DNA from: Macondimonas sp035325645
Lineage (GTDB): Bacteria > Pseudomonadota > Gammaproteobacteria > UBA5335
Reading direction: 5' to 3'
Length of the DNA: 57,722 bases
Assembly: GCA_035325645.1 (NCBI GenBank)
Contig: DAOKZK010000012.1
Location: forward strand, 1 to 57,722
The notes under the pieces are model-generated. The model made no database searches, was not told the origin of the DNA, and saw nothing but the letters and a program-made list of their open reading frames with translations. A program made the translations under genes and the position numbers. Positions 25,441-33,509 of the stretch are shown here, one piece after another. The stretch's first letter is position 1. Every line of letters starts with the position of its first letter.

Positions 25441-26181
25441 TCAATCTCCTGATTGCTGGAGTGCCTGTGCGGGTGCGCCGTGCATGGCCTGCCACAGCGC
25501 GCGGGTGCGTAGTGGCGCACCGCCCAGCTGCTCGGCGATCAGCGCACGGAACAATCCATTGATCGCAGCGCGGCATGCGGACGGAATCACCAGGGGCTCG
25601 GCCGCAAGCGCCAGCAGGGCCGCGCCCCTCACCTCCCACGGCGCGCGCCCGGGCCCCGTGATCGGCCGGGGCAGCGCTTGAGGCGCGCAACGATACCATT
25701 GCTCGGCACGAATCGCCTCGCCAAGGCAGTCGTGCGTCCAGGACGGCTCGACGCCCAGACTGCCGAGCAGCGCCTTATCGAAACGGCGCAGCGTGCTGCT
25801 CAGGCAGCGAGCGGTCACAAGGTCATGCAGCGCCTGCCCATAGGCTGCGAACAGCTCAGGGTCCGCGTCGTGGCGACGACACAACCGCAACAGGAGTTCA
25901 TTGACATAGAAACCGCCCAGCAAGGCCTCGCCACGCAGGGCAAAAGGCGGCCGGGTCGCCTCCCATTCGCTGAGCACCGGCAGTTCGCCACGCCCGCTCC
26001 AGGACACCAGCATGGGCTGAAACGGTTGCAGGGCCACATGACGGCGCCGCGCGCGCGCGCCCTTGGCGAGCACGCCGAGCCGTCCGGCGGCGGCCGTGAG
26101 CAATTCCACGATCTGGCTGGTTTCGCCATGGGCTCGGACATGCAGGACGTAGGCCGGCACCTGAGCGGCGCGCGGCACCAT
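25441..26181 (-). CDS. recO: DNA repair protein RecO
   Basis: RecO (246 aa) helps load RecA on SSB-coated single-stranded DNA in the RecFOR pathway. An N-terminal OB fold (AYVLHVRAHGETSQIVELLT, then GRLGVLAKGARARR) is followed by a helical domain with YVNELLLRLC. The zinc-finger cysteines of many RecO proteins are not evident. Its ATG overlaps the era stop by one base in TGATG. Confidence 0.9.
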   Translation of the reverse strand: MVPRAAQVPAYVLHVRAHGETSQIVELLTAAAGRLGVLAKGARARRRHVALQPFQPMLVSWSGRGELPVLSEWEATRPPFALRGEALLGGFYVNELLLRLCRRHDADPELFAAYGQALHDLVTARCLSSTLRRFDKALLGSLGVEPSWTHDCLGEAIRAEQWYRCAPQALPRPITGPGRAPWEVRGAALLALAAEPLVIPSACRAAINGLFRALIAEQLGGAPLRTRALWQAMHGAPAQALQQSGD

Positions 26182-27074
26182 CAGTCGTAGCCGAAACGGG
26201 TCAGTGCGGCGGGTTCATCGGCCCAGTTCTCGCGCACCTTCACCCAGAGGCTCAGGAACACGGGTTCCTGCCATTGCCGACTGATTTCCAGACGTGCGGC
26301 CCGGCCGATCCGCTTGAGCTGTTCGCCCTGTCGGCCGATCACCATGCCCTTGTGGGAATCCTTCATGACCCAGATGACCGCCCCCAACTCCAGCCCGTTC
26401 TCGGTGCGTGCAAAGCGCTCCACTTCGACGGTCATTCCGTAGGGCAGTTCTTCGTGCAGCTGCAGCAGGAGTTGCTCGCGCAACAGCTCGCCGGCCAGGA
26501 AGCGCTCGCTGCGATCGGTGGGGATGTCTTCTTCGAACACAGGCGGGGAGAGGGGCAGGTGATGAACCAGTTCCTGCTCCAAGGCGGCAACATTGTCGCC
26601 TTTCATGGCGGAGACCGGCACCACGAACGTGAAATCCGCACGCCGCTGTCCTTCGGCAATCAGCGCCAACAGTCGACTGCGCGGCTGCACCCGGTCGATC
26701 TTGTTGAGGACCCACCCCAGCGGGCGGCCGCACCCGCGGATGGCATCCAGTACTGCCTGATCCTGATCGGTCCACCGCGCCGCATCGGACACCAGCACCA
26801 CGACATCGGCATCCTCCACCGCGCCCCGCGCAACCTGGACCATATACCGCCCCAGTGCATTGCCGGCGCGATGAATGCCGGGCGTGTCGATGAACACCAT
26901 CTGTGCACCCGGAACGTTGTGGATGCCCACAATGCGATGACGCGTCGTCTGCGCCTTGTGCGTCACGATGCTGATCTTCTGCCCGAGCAGGCGATTGAGC
27001 AGGGACGACTTGCCCACGTTCGGGCGACCGACCAAGGCAACACGGCCGCAGCGATGGATGCCGCGCTCAGCCAC
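26181..27074 (-). CDS. era: Ribosome-assembly GTPase Era
   Basis: Era (297 aa) is an essential GTPase that binds the 3' end of 16S rRNA during 30S maturation. G1 GRPNVGKSS, G2 region TTRHRIVGI, G3 DTPG and G4 NKID are followed by the C-terminal KH domain (about 205-290) with VIGRQGEQLKRIG. The start is GTG at 27074, overlapping rnc by 8 bp. It lies between rnc and recO in the usual order. Confidence 0.96.
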   Translation of the reverse strand: MAERGIHRCGRVALVGRPNVGKSSLLNRLLGQKISIVTHKAQTTRHRIVGIHNVPGAQMVFIDTPGIHRAGNALGRYMVQVARGAVEDADVVVLVSDAARWTDQDQAVLDAIRGCGRPLGWVLNKIDRVQPRSRLLALIAEGQRRADFTFVVPVSAMKGDNVAALEQELVHHLPLSPPVFEEDIPTDRSERFLAGELLREQLLLQLHEELPYGMTVEVERFARTENGLELGAVIWVMKDSHKGMVIGRQGEQLKRIGRAARLEISRQWQEPVFLSLWVKVRENWADEPAALTRFGYD

Positions 27075-27744
27075 CGGTCACGCTCAACAGAGCCAGGCTG
27101 GCCGCTTGCTGCTCGGCCTCGCGTCGACTGCTGCCCACGCCTCTGAACGATACACCCGCGGCCGGGATCTGGCAGAGCACCTCGAAGCGCTGCCCATGCT
27201 CCGGCCCTGTCACGGCTTCGAGCTGATAGATGGGCAGCGACGCGGCTTGCGCCTGGAGGTACTCCTGCAGCCGGGTCTTGGGATCCTTGAGTTCGCCCTC
27301 GGCCGGGAGGTTCGCCAGGCGGTCCGCGAACAGGTGCTGCACCACGGCCGTACCCGCATCGGTCCCTCCGTCGAGGCAAACCGCGCCAAGAACGGCTTCC
27401 AGCGCGTCTGCCAATATGGATTTGCTGCGATGCCCGCCAGTCTTGCGCGCGCCGGCGCCCAAACGCAAGCTGCGACCGAGGTCGAGATCACGGGCGATGG
27501 CAGCCAGCGTATCGCCTTTCACCAGGCTGGCGCGCAGGCGGCTCAGAACCCCCTCCGACGCCTGCGGACAGCGATCGTACAATGCACGACCAATCACGAA
27601 ATTGAGCAGCGCATCACCGAGGAATTCCAGCCGCTCGTTGTTGCGGCGCCCGACGCTGCGATGCGTCAGCGCAGCGTCGAGCAGCTCGGGATTCCGGAAG
27701 CGATACCCCAGTCGATCCGAGAGTTGGTCCAGCTGCGGCCTCAC
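27067..27744 (-). CDS. rnc: Ribonuclease III
   Basis: RNase III (225 aa) cleaves double-stranded RNA in rRNA processing and small-RNA-mediated decay. The signature ERLEFLGDALLNFVIG and the second metal-site segment DALEAVLGAVCLD are present, followed by the double-stranded RNA-binding domain (about 155-223) that ends with SRREAEQQAA. The start is GTG at 27744, overlapping the DUF4845 stop in GTGA. Confidence 0.96.
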   Translation of the reverse strand: MRPQLDQLSDRLGYRFRNPELLDAALTHRSVGRRNNERLEFLGDALLNFVIGRALYDRCPQASEGVLSRLRASLVKGDTLAAIARDLDLGRSLRLGAGARKTGGHRSKSILADALEAVLGAVCLDGGTDAGTAVVQHLFADRLANLPAEGELKDPKTRLQEYLQAQAASLPIYQLEAVTGPEHGQRFEVLCQIPAAGVSFRGVGSSRREAEQQAASLALLSVTGG

Positions 27745-28115
27745 GATCGCTTCACCTGGGTCGCATGTTGAAACTTCATCACGAGGTCGATGTTGGCGAC
27801 CCAGGGGATTCGGACCTCGTAGTCCACAGCGACCTCAAAGCCGTGCTGCCCGGGAACCACCACGATGTCGTCGGCCTTGGCATGCTGGATCGAGTTGATC
27901 TGGAAACGGCGCAGCAGGAGATCCTTCAGGCGCCTTGCGTTGAGATCGGATTCGCTCACCCCTTGACTCAGGGAGTCGACCGACGAACGGACCTCGAGGT
28001 ATTCCATGTAGACCGGCAACACCGCGAACGCCGTATAGACGGCGAATCCCCCCGCGCCGATATAGATCATCAGGCTCAACAACCCGATGCCCCGTTGTTT
28101 GCGTCTGACCTGCAT
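27741..28115 (-). CDS. DUF4845 single-pass membrane protein
   Basis: Small inner-membrane protein (124 aa) of the DUF4845 family. A basic N terminus (MQVRRKQRGIG) leads into one transmembrane helix (about 12-34) and a periplasmic domain with YLEVRSSVDSL and VAVDYEVRIPW. The N terminus resembles a type IV pilin-like start, but no prepilin cleavage motif is convincing. Function unknown; it is conserved between lepB and rnc. An excellent AAGGAGG precedes the ATG at 28115, while the longer frame to 28445 lies inside lepB. Confidence 0.88.
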   Translation of the reverse strand: MQVRRKQRGIGLLSLMIYIGAGGFAVYTAFAVLPVYMEYLEVRSSVDSLSQGVSESDLNARRLKDLLLRRFQINSIQHAKADDIVVVPGQHGFEVAVDYEVRIPWVANIDLVMKFQHATQVKRS

Positions 28116-28174
28116 GGTTCCCCCTCCTTCGCACTCGCTCCGGGACGTCCCCGGCACGGCGCGCACGGGGCCGC

Positions 28175-28948
28175 TCATTCGATCGCCTTGCCTATTCTCG
28201 ACCACAATGGCATCCCGGCGTCGGAATCCCAATTCATCCATATTCTGAACGCACGCCCCACCAGATTGGCGTCCGGGACGGTCCCCCACCGGCGGCTGTC
28301 GTCGCTGTTGTCCCGATTGTCTCCCATGACGAAATACTGATCCGGCGGGACGACGGCACGCATGTTGTAGGATGGCCTGCCGGTGGTCTTGAGCACATGA
28401 TGCGTCACATCGCCGACCTGTTCCTCGAACTCCCAGGTTTCCCAACGTGCCGGCACGCCCGGACCGGTATAGCGTCCCTTCGGAGTTATCGGCAGGGGCT
28501 CGCCATTCACGTAGACCTGCTTGTCGCGATAGACGATTTCGTCACCAGGCAGGCCGATGACCCGCTTGATGAAGTCCTTGGACGGATCCTCGGGAAATCG
28601 GAACACCATTACGTCACCGCGCTCGGGATAGCCAAAGGGCACCAGGCGTGTGTTGAAGACCGGCAACCGCACGCCGTAGGCGAATTTGTTGACCAAGATG
28701 AAATCCCCGGTCAGCAGGGTGGGCACCATGGAGCCGGAGGGAATGCGAAAAGGCTCGACGAGGAAGGATCGGACCAGGAACACGGCCAGCACGACGGGAA
28801 ACAGACTCCGGCCGAACTCGACCAGCCCGGACGGACCCCCGCCACCACTGCGACGCCGCGCCGGCTCCCAGCGGTAGCGATCCAGCGCCCACAGCACGCC
28901 GGTGATCACCGTAAGGATGACGAGCAACAGGGAGAAATCGGCTCGCAT
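28175..28948 (-). CDS. lepB: Signal peptidase I
   Basis: LepB (257 aa) cleaves signal peptides from exported proteins at the outer face of the inner membrane. Two N-terminal transmembrane segments (about 4-22 and 48-66) are followed by boxes B-E: catalytic Ser in RIPSGSMVPTLL, catalytic Lys in DFIKRVIGLPGD and the MGDNRDNSDDSR box. AAGGAG stands 5 nt before the ATG. It is downstream of lepA with a 30-nt gap and no terminator, so cotranscription is likely. Confidence 0.96.
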   Translation of the reverse strand: MRADFSLLLVILTVITGVLWALDRYRWEPARRRSGGGGPSGLVEFGRSLFPVVLAVFLVRSFLVEPFRIPSGSMVPTLLTGDFILVNKFAYGVRLPVFNTRLVPFGYPERGDVMVFRFPEDPSKDFIKRVIGLPGDEIVYRDKQVYVNGEPLPITPKGRYTGPGVPARWETWEFEEQVGDVTHHVLKTTGRPSYNMRAVVPPDQYFVMGDNRDNSDDSRRWGTVPDANLVGRAFRIWMNWDSDAGMPLWSRIGKAIE

Positions 28949-28978
28949 GCGAACTCCTTAATTACGTTTTTTCTGCTG

Positions 28979-30781
28979 TCACTCGGGTTTCTTGCCCACA
29001 TCCAGAATGGCAAGGAAAGCCTCTTGCGGCACCTCGACCTTGCCGATCTGCTTCATGCGCTTCTTCCCCGCCTTCTGCTTTTCCAAGAGCTTTTTCTTTC
29101 GGGTGATGTCGCCGCCGTAACACTTGGCCGTGACGTTCTTGCGCATCGCCTTGACGGTGGTGCGCGCGATGACGTGGCTGCCGATCGCAGCCTGAATCGC
29201 CACCTCGAACATCTGCCGGGGAATCAGATCGCGCATGCGCTCGGCGAGCTGGCGCCCGCGGTAGGCAGTCTGTGCCCGGTGCACGATCACCGACAGGGCG
29301 TCCACCCGCTGGCCGTTGATCAACAGATCCAGCCGCACCAGATCGGCGGGCTGGAAGCGCTCGAAATGATAATCGAAGGAGGCGTAGCCCCGACTGACCG
29401 ACTTGAGCTGGTCGAAGAAATCCAGCACCACCTCGCTCAGCGGCAATTCATAGACGATCGAGACCTGGCTGCCGAGATATTGCAGCTTCATCTGCACCCC
29501 GCGGCGCTGTTCACACAGAGTCAGCACACCGCCCACGTAATCCTGCGGACAGAGGATGTTGGCCTGGATGATGGGTTCGCGGATCTCGGCCATCTCGTTG
29601 ACCGGCGGCAGCTTCGACGGATTGTCGACGTGCAGCAGTTCGCCTGCGTGCGTCAGGACCTCATAGACCACGGTCGGCGCGGTGGTGATGAGATCGAGGT
29701 CGTACTCGCGCTCCAGACGCTCCTGGATGATCTCCATGTGGAGCATCCCTAAGAAACCGCAGCGGAACCCGAACCCCAGTGCCGTGGAGGTCTCCGGCTC
29801 GAAGTGCAGGGCGGCATCGTTGAGGCGCAGCTTCTGCAGCGCCTCCCGCAAGTGCTCGTAGTCGTCGCTGTTGACGGTGTACAGCCCGGCAAACACCCGC
29901 GGCTGCACCTGCTTGAACCCCGGCAGGCGCTCGGCACACGGTCGATCGGCCAAGGTCACGGTGTCGCCGACCGGGGCGCCATCGATCTCCTTGATGCCCG
30001 CGATCAAATATCCCACCTCGCCTGTCTCCAGGCGCGGGCGGTCGACCATCTTGGGCGTGAAGACCCCTACCCGCGCGCCGGCATAGCTGCGCCCGCTCGA
30101 CATCATCATCACCTTGTCACCGGCACTGACGCGACCGTTGACGACGCGGATGAGTGACACCACGCCGACGAAATTGTCGAACCAGGAGTCGATGATCAGC
30201 GCCTGCAGCGGCGCGTCGGGGTCGCCCTGTGGCGGCGGGATGCGCGCCAGCACGGCCTCGAGCAAATCCGCGACACCCTGACCCGTCTTGGCGCTCACCT
30301 GCAGGGCATCATGCGCATCGATGCCGATGACGTCCTCGATTTCCTGCGCCACCCGGTCCGGGTCGGCCTGCGGCAGATCGATCTTGTTGAGGACCGGCAC
30401 GACCTCCAGCCCCTGATCCAGCGCCGTGTAACAGTTGGCCACGCTCTGGGCTTCCACACCCTGCGCGGCATCCACCACGAGCAGCGCCCCCTCGCAGGCA
30501 GCGAGCGACCGGGACACCTCGTAGGAAAAATCGACATGGCCGGGCGTGTCGATGAGATTGAGCTGATAGGTCTGCCCATCGCGGGCGCGATACGGCAGGG
30601 TCACGGACTGCGCCTTGATGGTGATACCCCGCTCGCGCTCGAGATCCATGGAGTCGAGCACCTGCGCCTGCATTTCGCGGTCGCTCAAGCCGCCGCAGAG
30701 CTGGATGAAGCGATCCGCCAGGGTGGATTTGCCGTGATCGATATGAGCGATGATGGAAAAATTGCGCGTACGTGACTGCAT
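28979..30781 (-). CDS. lepA: Elongation factor 4 (LepA)
   Basis: LepA/EF4 (600 aa), a ribosome-binding translational GTPase implicated in back-translocation or ribosome biogenesis. The N terminus RNFSIIAHIDHGKSTLADR is the G1 region, followed by DTPGHVDFSYEV and NKIDLP, EF-G-like domains II, III and V, and the C-terminal domain specific to LepA with KCYGGDITRKKKLLEKQK. The ATG at 30781 gives the normal length; a longer frame to 30862 runs into the glutaredoxin-like gene. Confidence 0.96.
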   Translation of the reverse strand: MQSRTRNFSIIAHIDHGKSTLADRFIQLCGGLSDREMQAQVLDSMDLERERGITIKAQSVTLPYRARDGQTYQLNLIDTPGHVDFSYEVSRSLAACEGALLVVDAAQGVEAQSVANCYTALDQGLEVVPVLNKIDLPQADPDRVAQEIEDVIGIDAHDALQVSAKTGQGVADLLEAVLARIPPPQGDPDAPLQALIIDSWFDNFVGVVSLIRVVNGRVSAGDKVMMMSSGRSYAGARVGVFTPKMVDRPRLETGEVGYLIAGIKEIDGAPVGDTVTLADRPCAERLPGFKQVQPRVFAGLYTVNSDDYEHLREALQKLRLNDAALHFEPETSTALGFGFRCGFLGMLHMEIIQERLEREYDLDLITTAPTVVYEVLTHAGELLHVDNPSKLPPVNEMAEIREPIIQANILCPQDYVGGVLTLCEQRRGVQMKLQYLGSQVSIVYELPLSEVVLDFFDQLKSVSRGYASFDYHFERFQPADLVRLDLLINGQRVDALSVIVHRAQTAYRGRQLAERMRDLIPRQMFEVAIQAAIGSHVIARTTVKAMRKNVTAKCYGGDITRKKKLLEKQKAGKKRMKQIGKVEVPQEAFLAILDVGKKPE

Positions 30782-30786
30782 GATCG

Positions 30787-31050
30787 TCAGGCGGTCCCGG
30801 CCATCGGCGCGTGCCGATCCAAAAAGGCGCGCACGGCAGATGCGTCCAGCTGTCCTTCGCACAGCACAGCGCCGTCACCGACCACGACCGGAACACGGGC
30901 GCCATAGCGAGCCTTGAGGTCAGGATTGCCGTCGACATCGATAGGGGTGATTTCGACGGCCCGATGGCGACAAAGCGCCAGAAGATCTTCGTGCAGGAGG
31001 TCGCACAGCCCGCAGCAGGGCCGGGTATAAAGGGTCAATTGGAGCTTCAT
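30787..31050 (-). CDS. Glutaredoxin-like (DUF836) protein
   Basis: Small thioredoxin-fold protein (87 aa) of the glutaredoxin-like DUF836 type. The active site is RPCCGLC with the CxxC pair Cys13 and Cys16, and a cis-Pro segment RVPVVVGDG follows. It probably reduces disulfides or senses redox state in the cytoplasm. It occupies the place between mucB and lepA where Pseudomonas carries the protease gene mucD. No good ribosome binding site is seen before the ATG at 31050. Confidence 0.85.
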   Translation of the reverse strand: MKLQLTLYTRPCCGLCDLLHEDLLALCRHRAVEITPIDVDGNPDLKARYGARVPVVVGDGAVLCEGQLDASAVRAFLDRHAPMAGTA

Positions 31051-31177
31051 CGAGGGGAAAACCGCCAAAACGCCAAAAGTGCCGATTCTACGCCATCGCC
31101 GGGCCGCCCGGCAGGTGCCGGCGCGTCTGTCTCTGCAACCCCGGCTCGGCAGGCTCCATGGGCGATGTCCCAATCCA

Positions 31178-32143
31178 TCAGTGACGGCGGCGCAGCGAAT
31201 CGGCCATGGCCTTCAGCGCCGCGTAGGGAACCTCTCCCACGACCAAGACCTGATGCCCATCCCGGACGTCGCCGTAGGCATTCATGCTCCCGCGACTGGT
31301 TTGCCCGACGATGGGTTTACCTCGAACCGGCTCGGTCTCGATGAAGACGGAGATGGCCGACAAGCCATCGCTGTAGACGAGATGTTCCTGTCCGCCGCCG
31401 GTGGCGACGACGTGATCGGCCCCGAAAACCAACCGATAACCGGGCGGCGGATCGGACACATCCCAGCGACGCGCATCCATTGCCCGTGCGGCGTCTGCGT
31501 TCGTTTTCACGACTTCACGCTTCAGCTTGGACGCGTCCACCGCAGGCGCCAGACGTCGCGGGTCGATGTGATCCTTCACAGTCAACGCCGTGAACATCAC
31601 CTCCTGGCGAACGTGGTTGTTCTCGCCGATCATTTGCGCGTGCAGAATCAACCCGGTCTCCCGGTCGATGCAGAGCCGATAGCCGTAGCGGTAGCGGTCG
31701 CGGGGCCGTACCTGCAGTCGTTGGCAGGTCCGCCCCGCCACACGGTCCGCAGGACCCAACTCGAGACCGTAATGAGCGGTCAATCGACCCATGTCCTCAG
31801 GCTGAGCCGAAAAAAAAGGGTTGCTCCAGCGCAGCCCCTCGATCATCAGCCCACGCTCGGGTAGGTAGCGCGTCATCTGCCCACCCATGCGATGGATCTC
31901 GTTCATTTCGCCATTGAGGGCGACCAGACGCGTCTGGCCTTGCTTTTCCGGTGAGTGAATCACCTGCATCGTTTCGAGCGAGTCGTTCTTCTGATAAACG
32001 AAGGTACCCTCGTAACTCAACTGGCTGTAGGCTTTGACCGTACGCAGGATCCACTCCGACGGCGCTTCGCCGGCATGGGAAAAGGGTGCTGCGCACAGAA
32101 CGAGCAGGAAGGCCGCTCGCGTGCGAAGGATTGCGGGCCTCAC
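31178..32143 (-). CDS. mucB: Sigma-E regulatory protein MucB/RseB
   Basis: Periplasmic MucB/RseB (321 aa), which binds RseA and shields it from protease cleavage until mislocalised lipoproteins or lipopolysaccharide relieve it. A signal peptide (1-24, ending SHA) precedes the LolA-like large domain (YEGTFVYQKNDSLETMQVIHS) and the small C-terminal domain from about 210 (PPPGYRLVFGADHVV). The start is GTG at 32143, overlapping the rseA stop in GTGA. Third gene of the rpoE operon. Confidence 0.93.
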   Translation of the reverse strand: MRPAILRTRAAFLLVLCAAPFSHAGEAPSEWILRTVKAYSQLSYEGTFVYQKNDSLETMQVIHSPEKQGQTRLVALNGEMNEIHRMGGQMTRYLPERGLMIEGLRWSNPFFSAQPEDMGRLTAHYGLELGPADRVAGRTCQRLQVRPRDRYRYGYRLCIDRETGLILHAQMIGENNHVRQEVMFTALTVKDHIDPRRLAPAVDASKLKREVVKTNADAARAMDARRWDVSDPPPGYRLVFGADHVVATGGGQEHLVYSDGLSAISVFIETEPVRGKPIVGQTSRGSMNAYGDVRDGHQVLVVGEVPYAALKAMADSLRRRH

Positions 32144-32754
32144 GGAGCGGTGACTGAAACGGGCTCGACCGCCGATTCGGCCATGCTGAGATAGGGCAAC
32201 ATGCGCGCTGGTTCTCCGGTGTCCACCATGGCCAGCGTATGGTTGCGAAGATACTGATCGAGTTCGACCGTGTCAGCAAGGTCGTCTTGCGCATCGACGG
32301 CCGTTGCGACGACCACGGGAGTCGCCGCATCGGGGCCGGCAGCGATAGCAGCGGTGGATGAGCTCGGCCGTTGCCATGAATTGACGAGAATGACGGACGC
32401 CAGCAAAAGGGATGCCGCCAAGCCCCATGCCCGGGGGTGATTCGCGAACGGCACGCGCCCCGTCCGGACGACTGGTTCGGCCTTGTCGATTTCGGCCCTG
32501 ACGGCTGCGGAAAGGTCGACGATACCGGAAGCCGGAACATTGTCCCGCAACACATCCCCGATCAGATGGTAACGCCCCCATTGCGATCGCCTGGCGGCAT
32601 CTGCCGCCATCCCCTGGGCAACGAGGCGCGCCCGTCCGCCGCGCAACTCACCATCCATCCAGGCAGACATGTTCGCGGCGAATTCGTCGTCTCTGTCGAC
32701 GGGCTGCCCAAGTGGCTGACTCTTAGAGCCCGACTGCGTGGTCTTGTCATTCAT
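32140..32754 (-). CDS. rseA: Anti-sigma-E factor RseA/MucA
   Basis: Inner-membrane anti-sigma factor (204 aa). The cytoplasmic N-terminal domain (about 25-90: MSAWMDGELRG, WGRYHLIGDVLR) binds and silences RpoE. One transmembrane helix lies at about 109-127, and the periplasmic tail is the target of regulated proteolysis and of MucB. It begins 3 nt after the rpoE stop, so the sigma factor and its inhibitor are made together. Confidence 0.92.
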   Translation of the reverse strand: MNDKTTQSGSKSQPLGQPVDRDDEFAANMSAWMDGELRGGRARLVAQGMAADAARRSQWGRYHLIGDVLRDNVPASGIVDLSAAVRAEIDKAEPVVRTGRVPFANHPRAWGLAASLLLASVILVNSWQRPSSSTAAIAAGPDAATPVVVATAVDAQDDLADTVELDQYLRNHTLAMVDTGEPARMLPYLSMAESAVEPVSVTAP

Positions 32755-32757
32755 GAT

Positions 32758-33354
32758 TCAGGTCAATCCCTCGATCTTCTTGAGCTCGGCATCGATGGTA
32801 TCCCGCGCTCGAAACAGCCTAGACCGGACAGTACCCACCGGGCATTCCATCGTTTTGGCAATCTCTTCGTAACTCATGCCTTCGATCTCCCGCAAGATCA
32901 GTGCCGTTCGCAGATCCTGCGGCAGTGCGTCGATCGCAGACAGGATGGTCCGACGAACCTCATCAGTGAGCAACAGCGCCTCTGGCGTATCGATATCGCT
33001 CAGCCGGGAGGAGAAATCGACCTCCGAATCCTCGCTACCGAACTCCGACGCTGAACTGACCGGCGCCCGACCCCTTGCTGCCACATGATTCTTGGCAGTA
33101 TTGATCGCGATCCGGTACAGCCACGTATAGAACGCGCTGTCACCGCGGAATCCCGGCAAGGCCCGGTACGCCTTGATGAACGCCTCTTGGGCCACATCGT
33201 GCGCATCGCTCGGATCGTACACATAGCGGGACACCAGCTTGATCACCTTATGCTGGTACTTGCGCACCAGCAGATCGTAAGCCGTCTTGTCGCCCCGCTG
33301 GACCCGCCTCACCAGATCCTGGTCAACTGCAACTGCATCGCCCATCGGGGGCAT
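32758..33354 (-). CDS. rpoE: Extracytoplasmic stress sigma factor RpoE/AlgU
   Basis: ECF sigma factor of the RpoE/AlgU group (198 aa), governing envelope-stress genes. Region 2 (LVRRVQRGDKTAYDLLVRKY to FYTWLYRIAINTAKN) and region 4 (ALPQDLRTALILREIEGMSYEEIAKTMECPVGTVRSRLFRAR) are complete. The ATG at 33354 has GGAG only 2 nt upstream; the ATG at 33345 (MGDAVAVDQDL) aligns equally well with relatives and may be used. A sigma-E-like promoter about 30 nt upstream implies positive autoregulation. Divergent from nadB, as in Pseudomonas and E. coli. Confidence 0.96.
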   Translation of the reverse strand: MPPMGDAVAVDQDLVRRVQRGDKTAYDLLVRKYQHKVIKLVSRYVYDPSDAHDVAQEAFIKAYRALPGFRGDSAFYTWLYRIAINTAKNHVAARGRAPVSSASEFGSEDSEVDFSSRLSDIDTPEALLLTDEVRRTILSAIDALPQDLRTALILREIEGMSYEEIAKTMECPVGTVRSRLFRARDTIDAELKKIEGLT

Positions 33355-33383
33355 CACTCCGGCCCCCGCTCATCGCTTGCCCA

Positions 33384-33410
33384 CTAGACAAGCGCGAATC
33401 GGGAGAGTTC
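33384..33410 (-). promoter_or_regulatory. Sigma-E-type autoregulatory promoter of rpoE
   Basis: Read on the minus strand, GAACTC (33410-33405), a 16-nt spacer and TCTAG (33388-33384) match the RpoE/AlgU consensus GAACTT-N16/17-TCTGA with one mismatch in each box. Transcription would start near 33377, about 23 nt before the rpoE ATG. Autoregulation of rpoE from this kind of promoter is well known in related bacteria. Confidence 0.65.
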
Positions 33411-33452
33411 GTTCTTTCGATCAATAAAGCGGTTTATAGTAGGCCCTCAGCT

Positions 33453-33466
33453 TAGCGGGCCCGCTA
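33453..33466. promoter_or_regulatory. 14-bp perfect palindrome between rpoE and nadB
   Basis: TAGCGGGCCCGCTA is a perfect palindrome with no spacer. It lies just downstream of a possible plus-strand -10 (TATAGT, 33435-33440, with a weak TTCTTT 17 nt before it) that could serve nadB, and about 40 bp upstream of the rpoE promoter. It may be an operator for nadB or both genes. It has no T tract, so it is unlikely to be a terminator. Confidence 0.3.
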
Positions 33467-33509
33467 TCCGTACTGGTGGGCGATTCTATCAGCCTTTTCC
33501 ATTCCCGCG

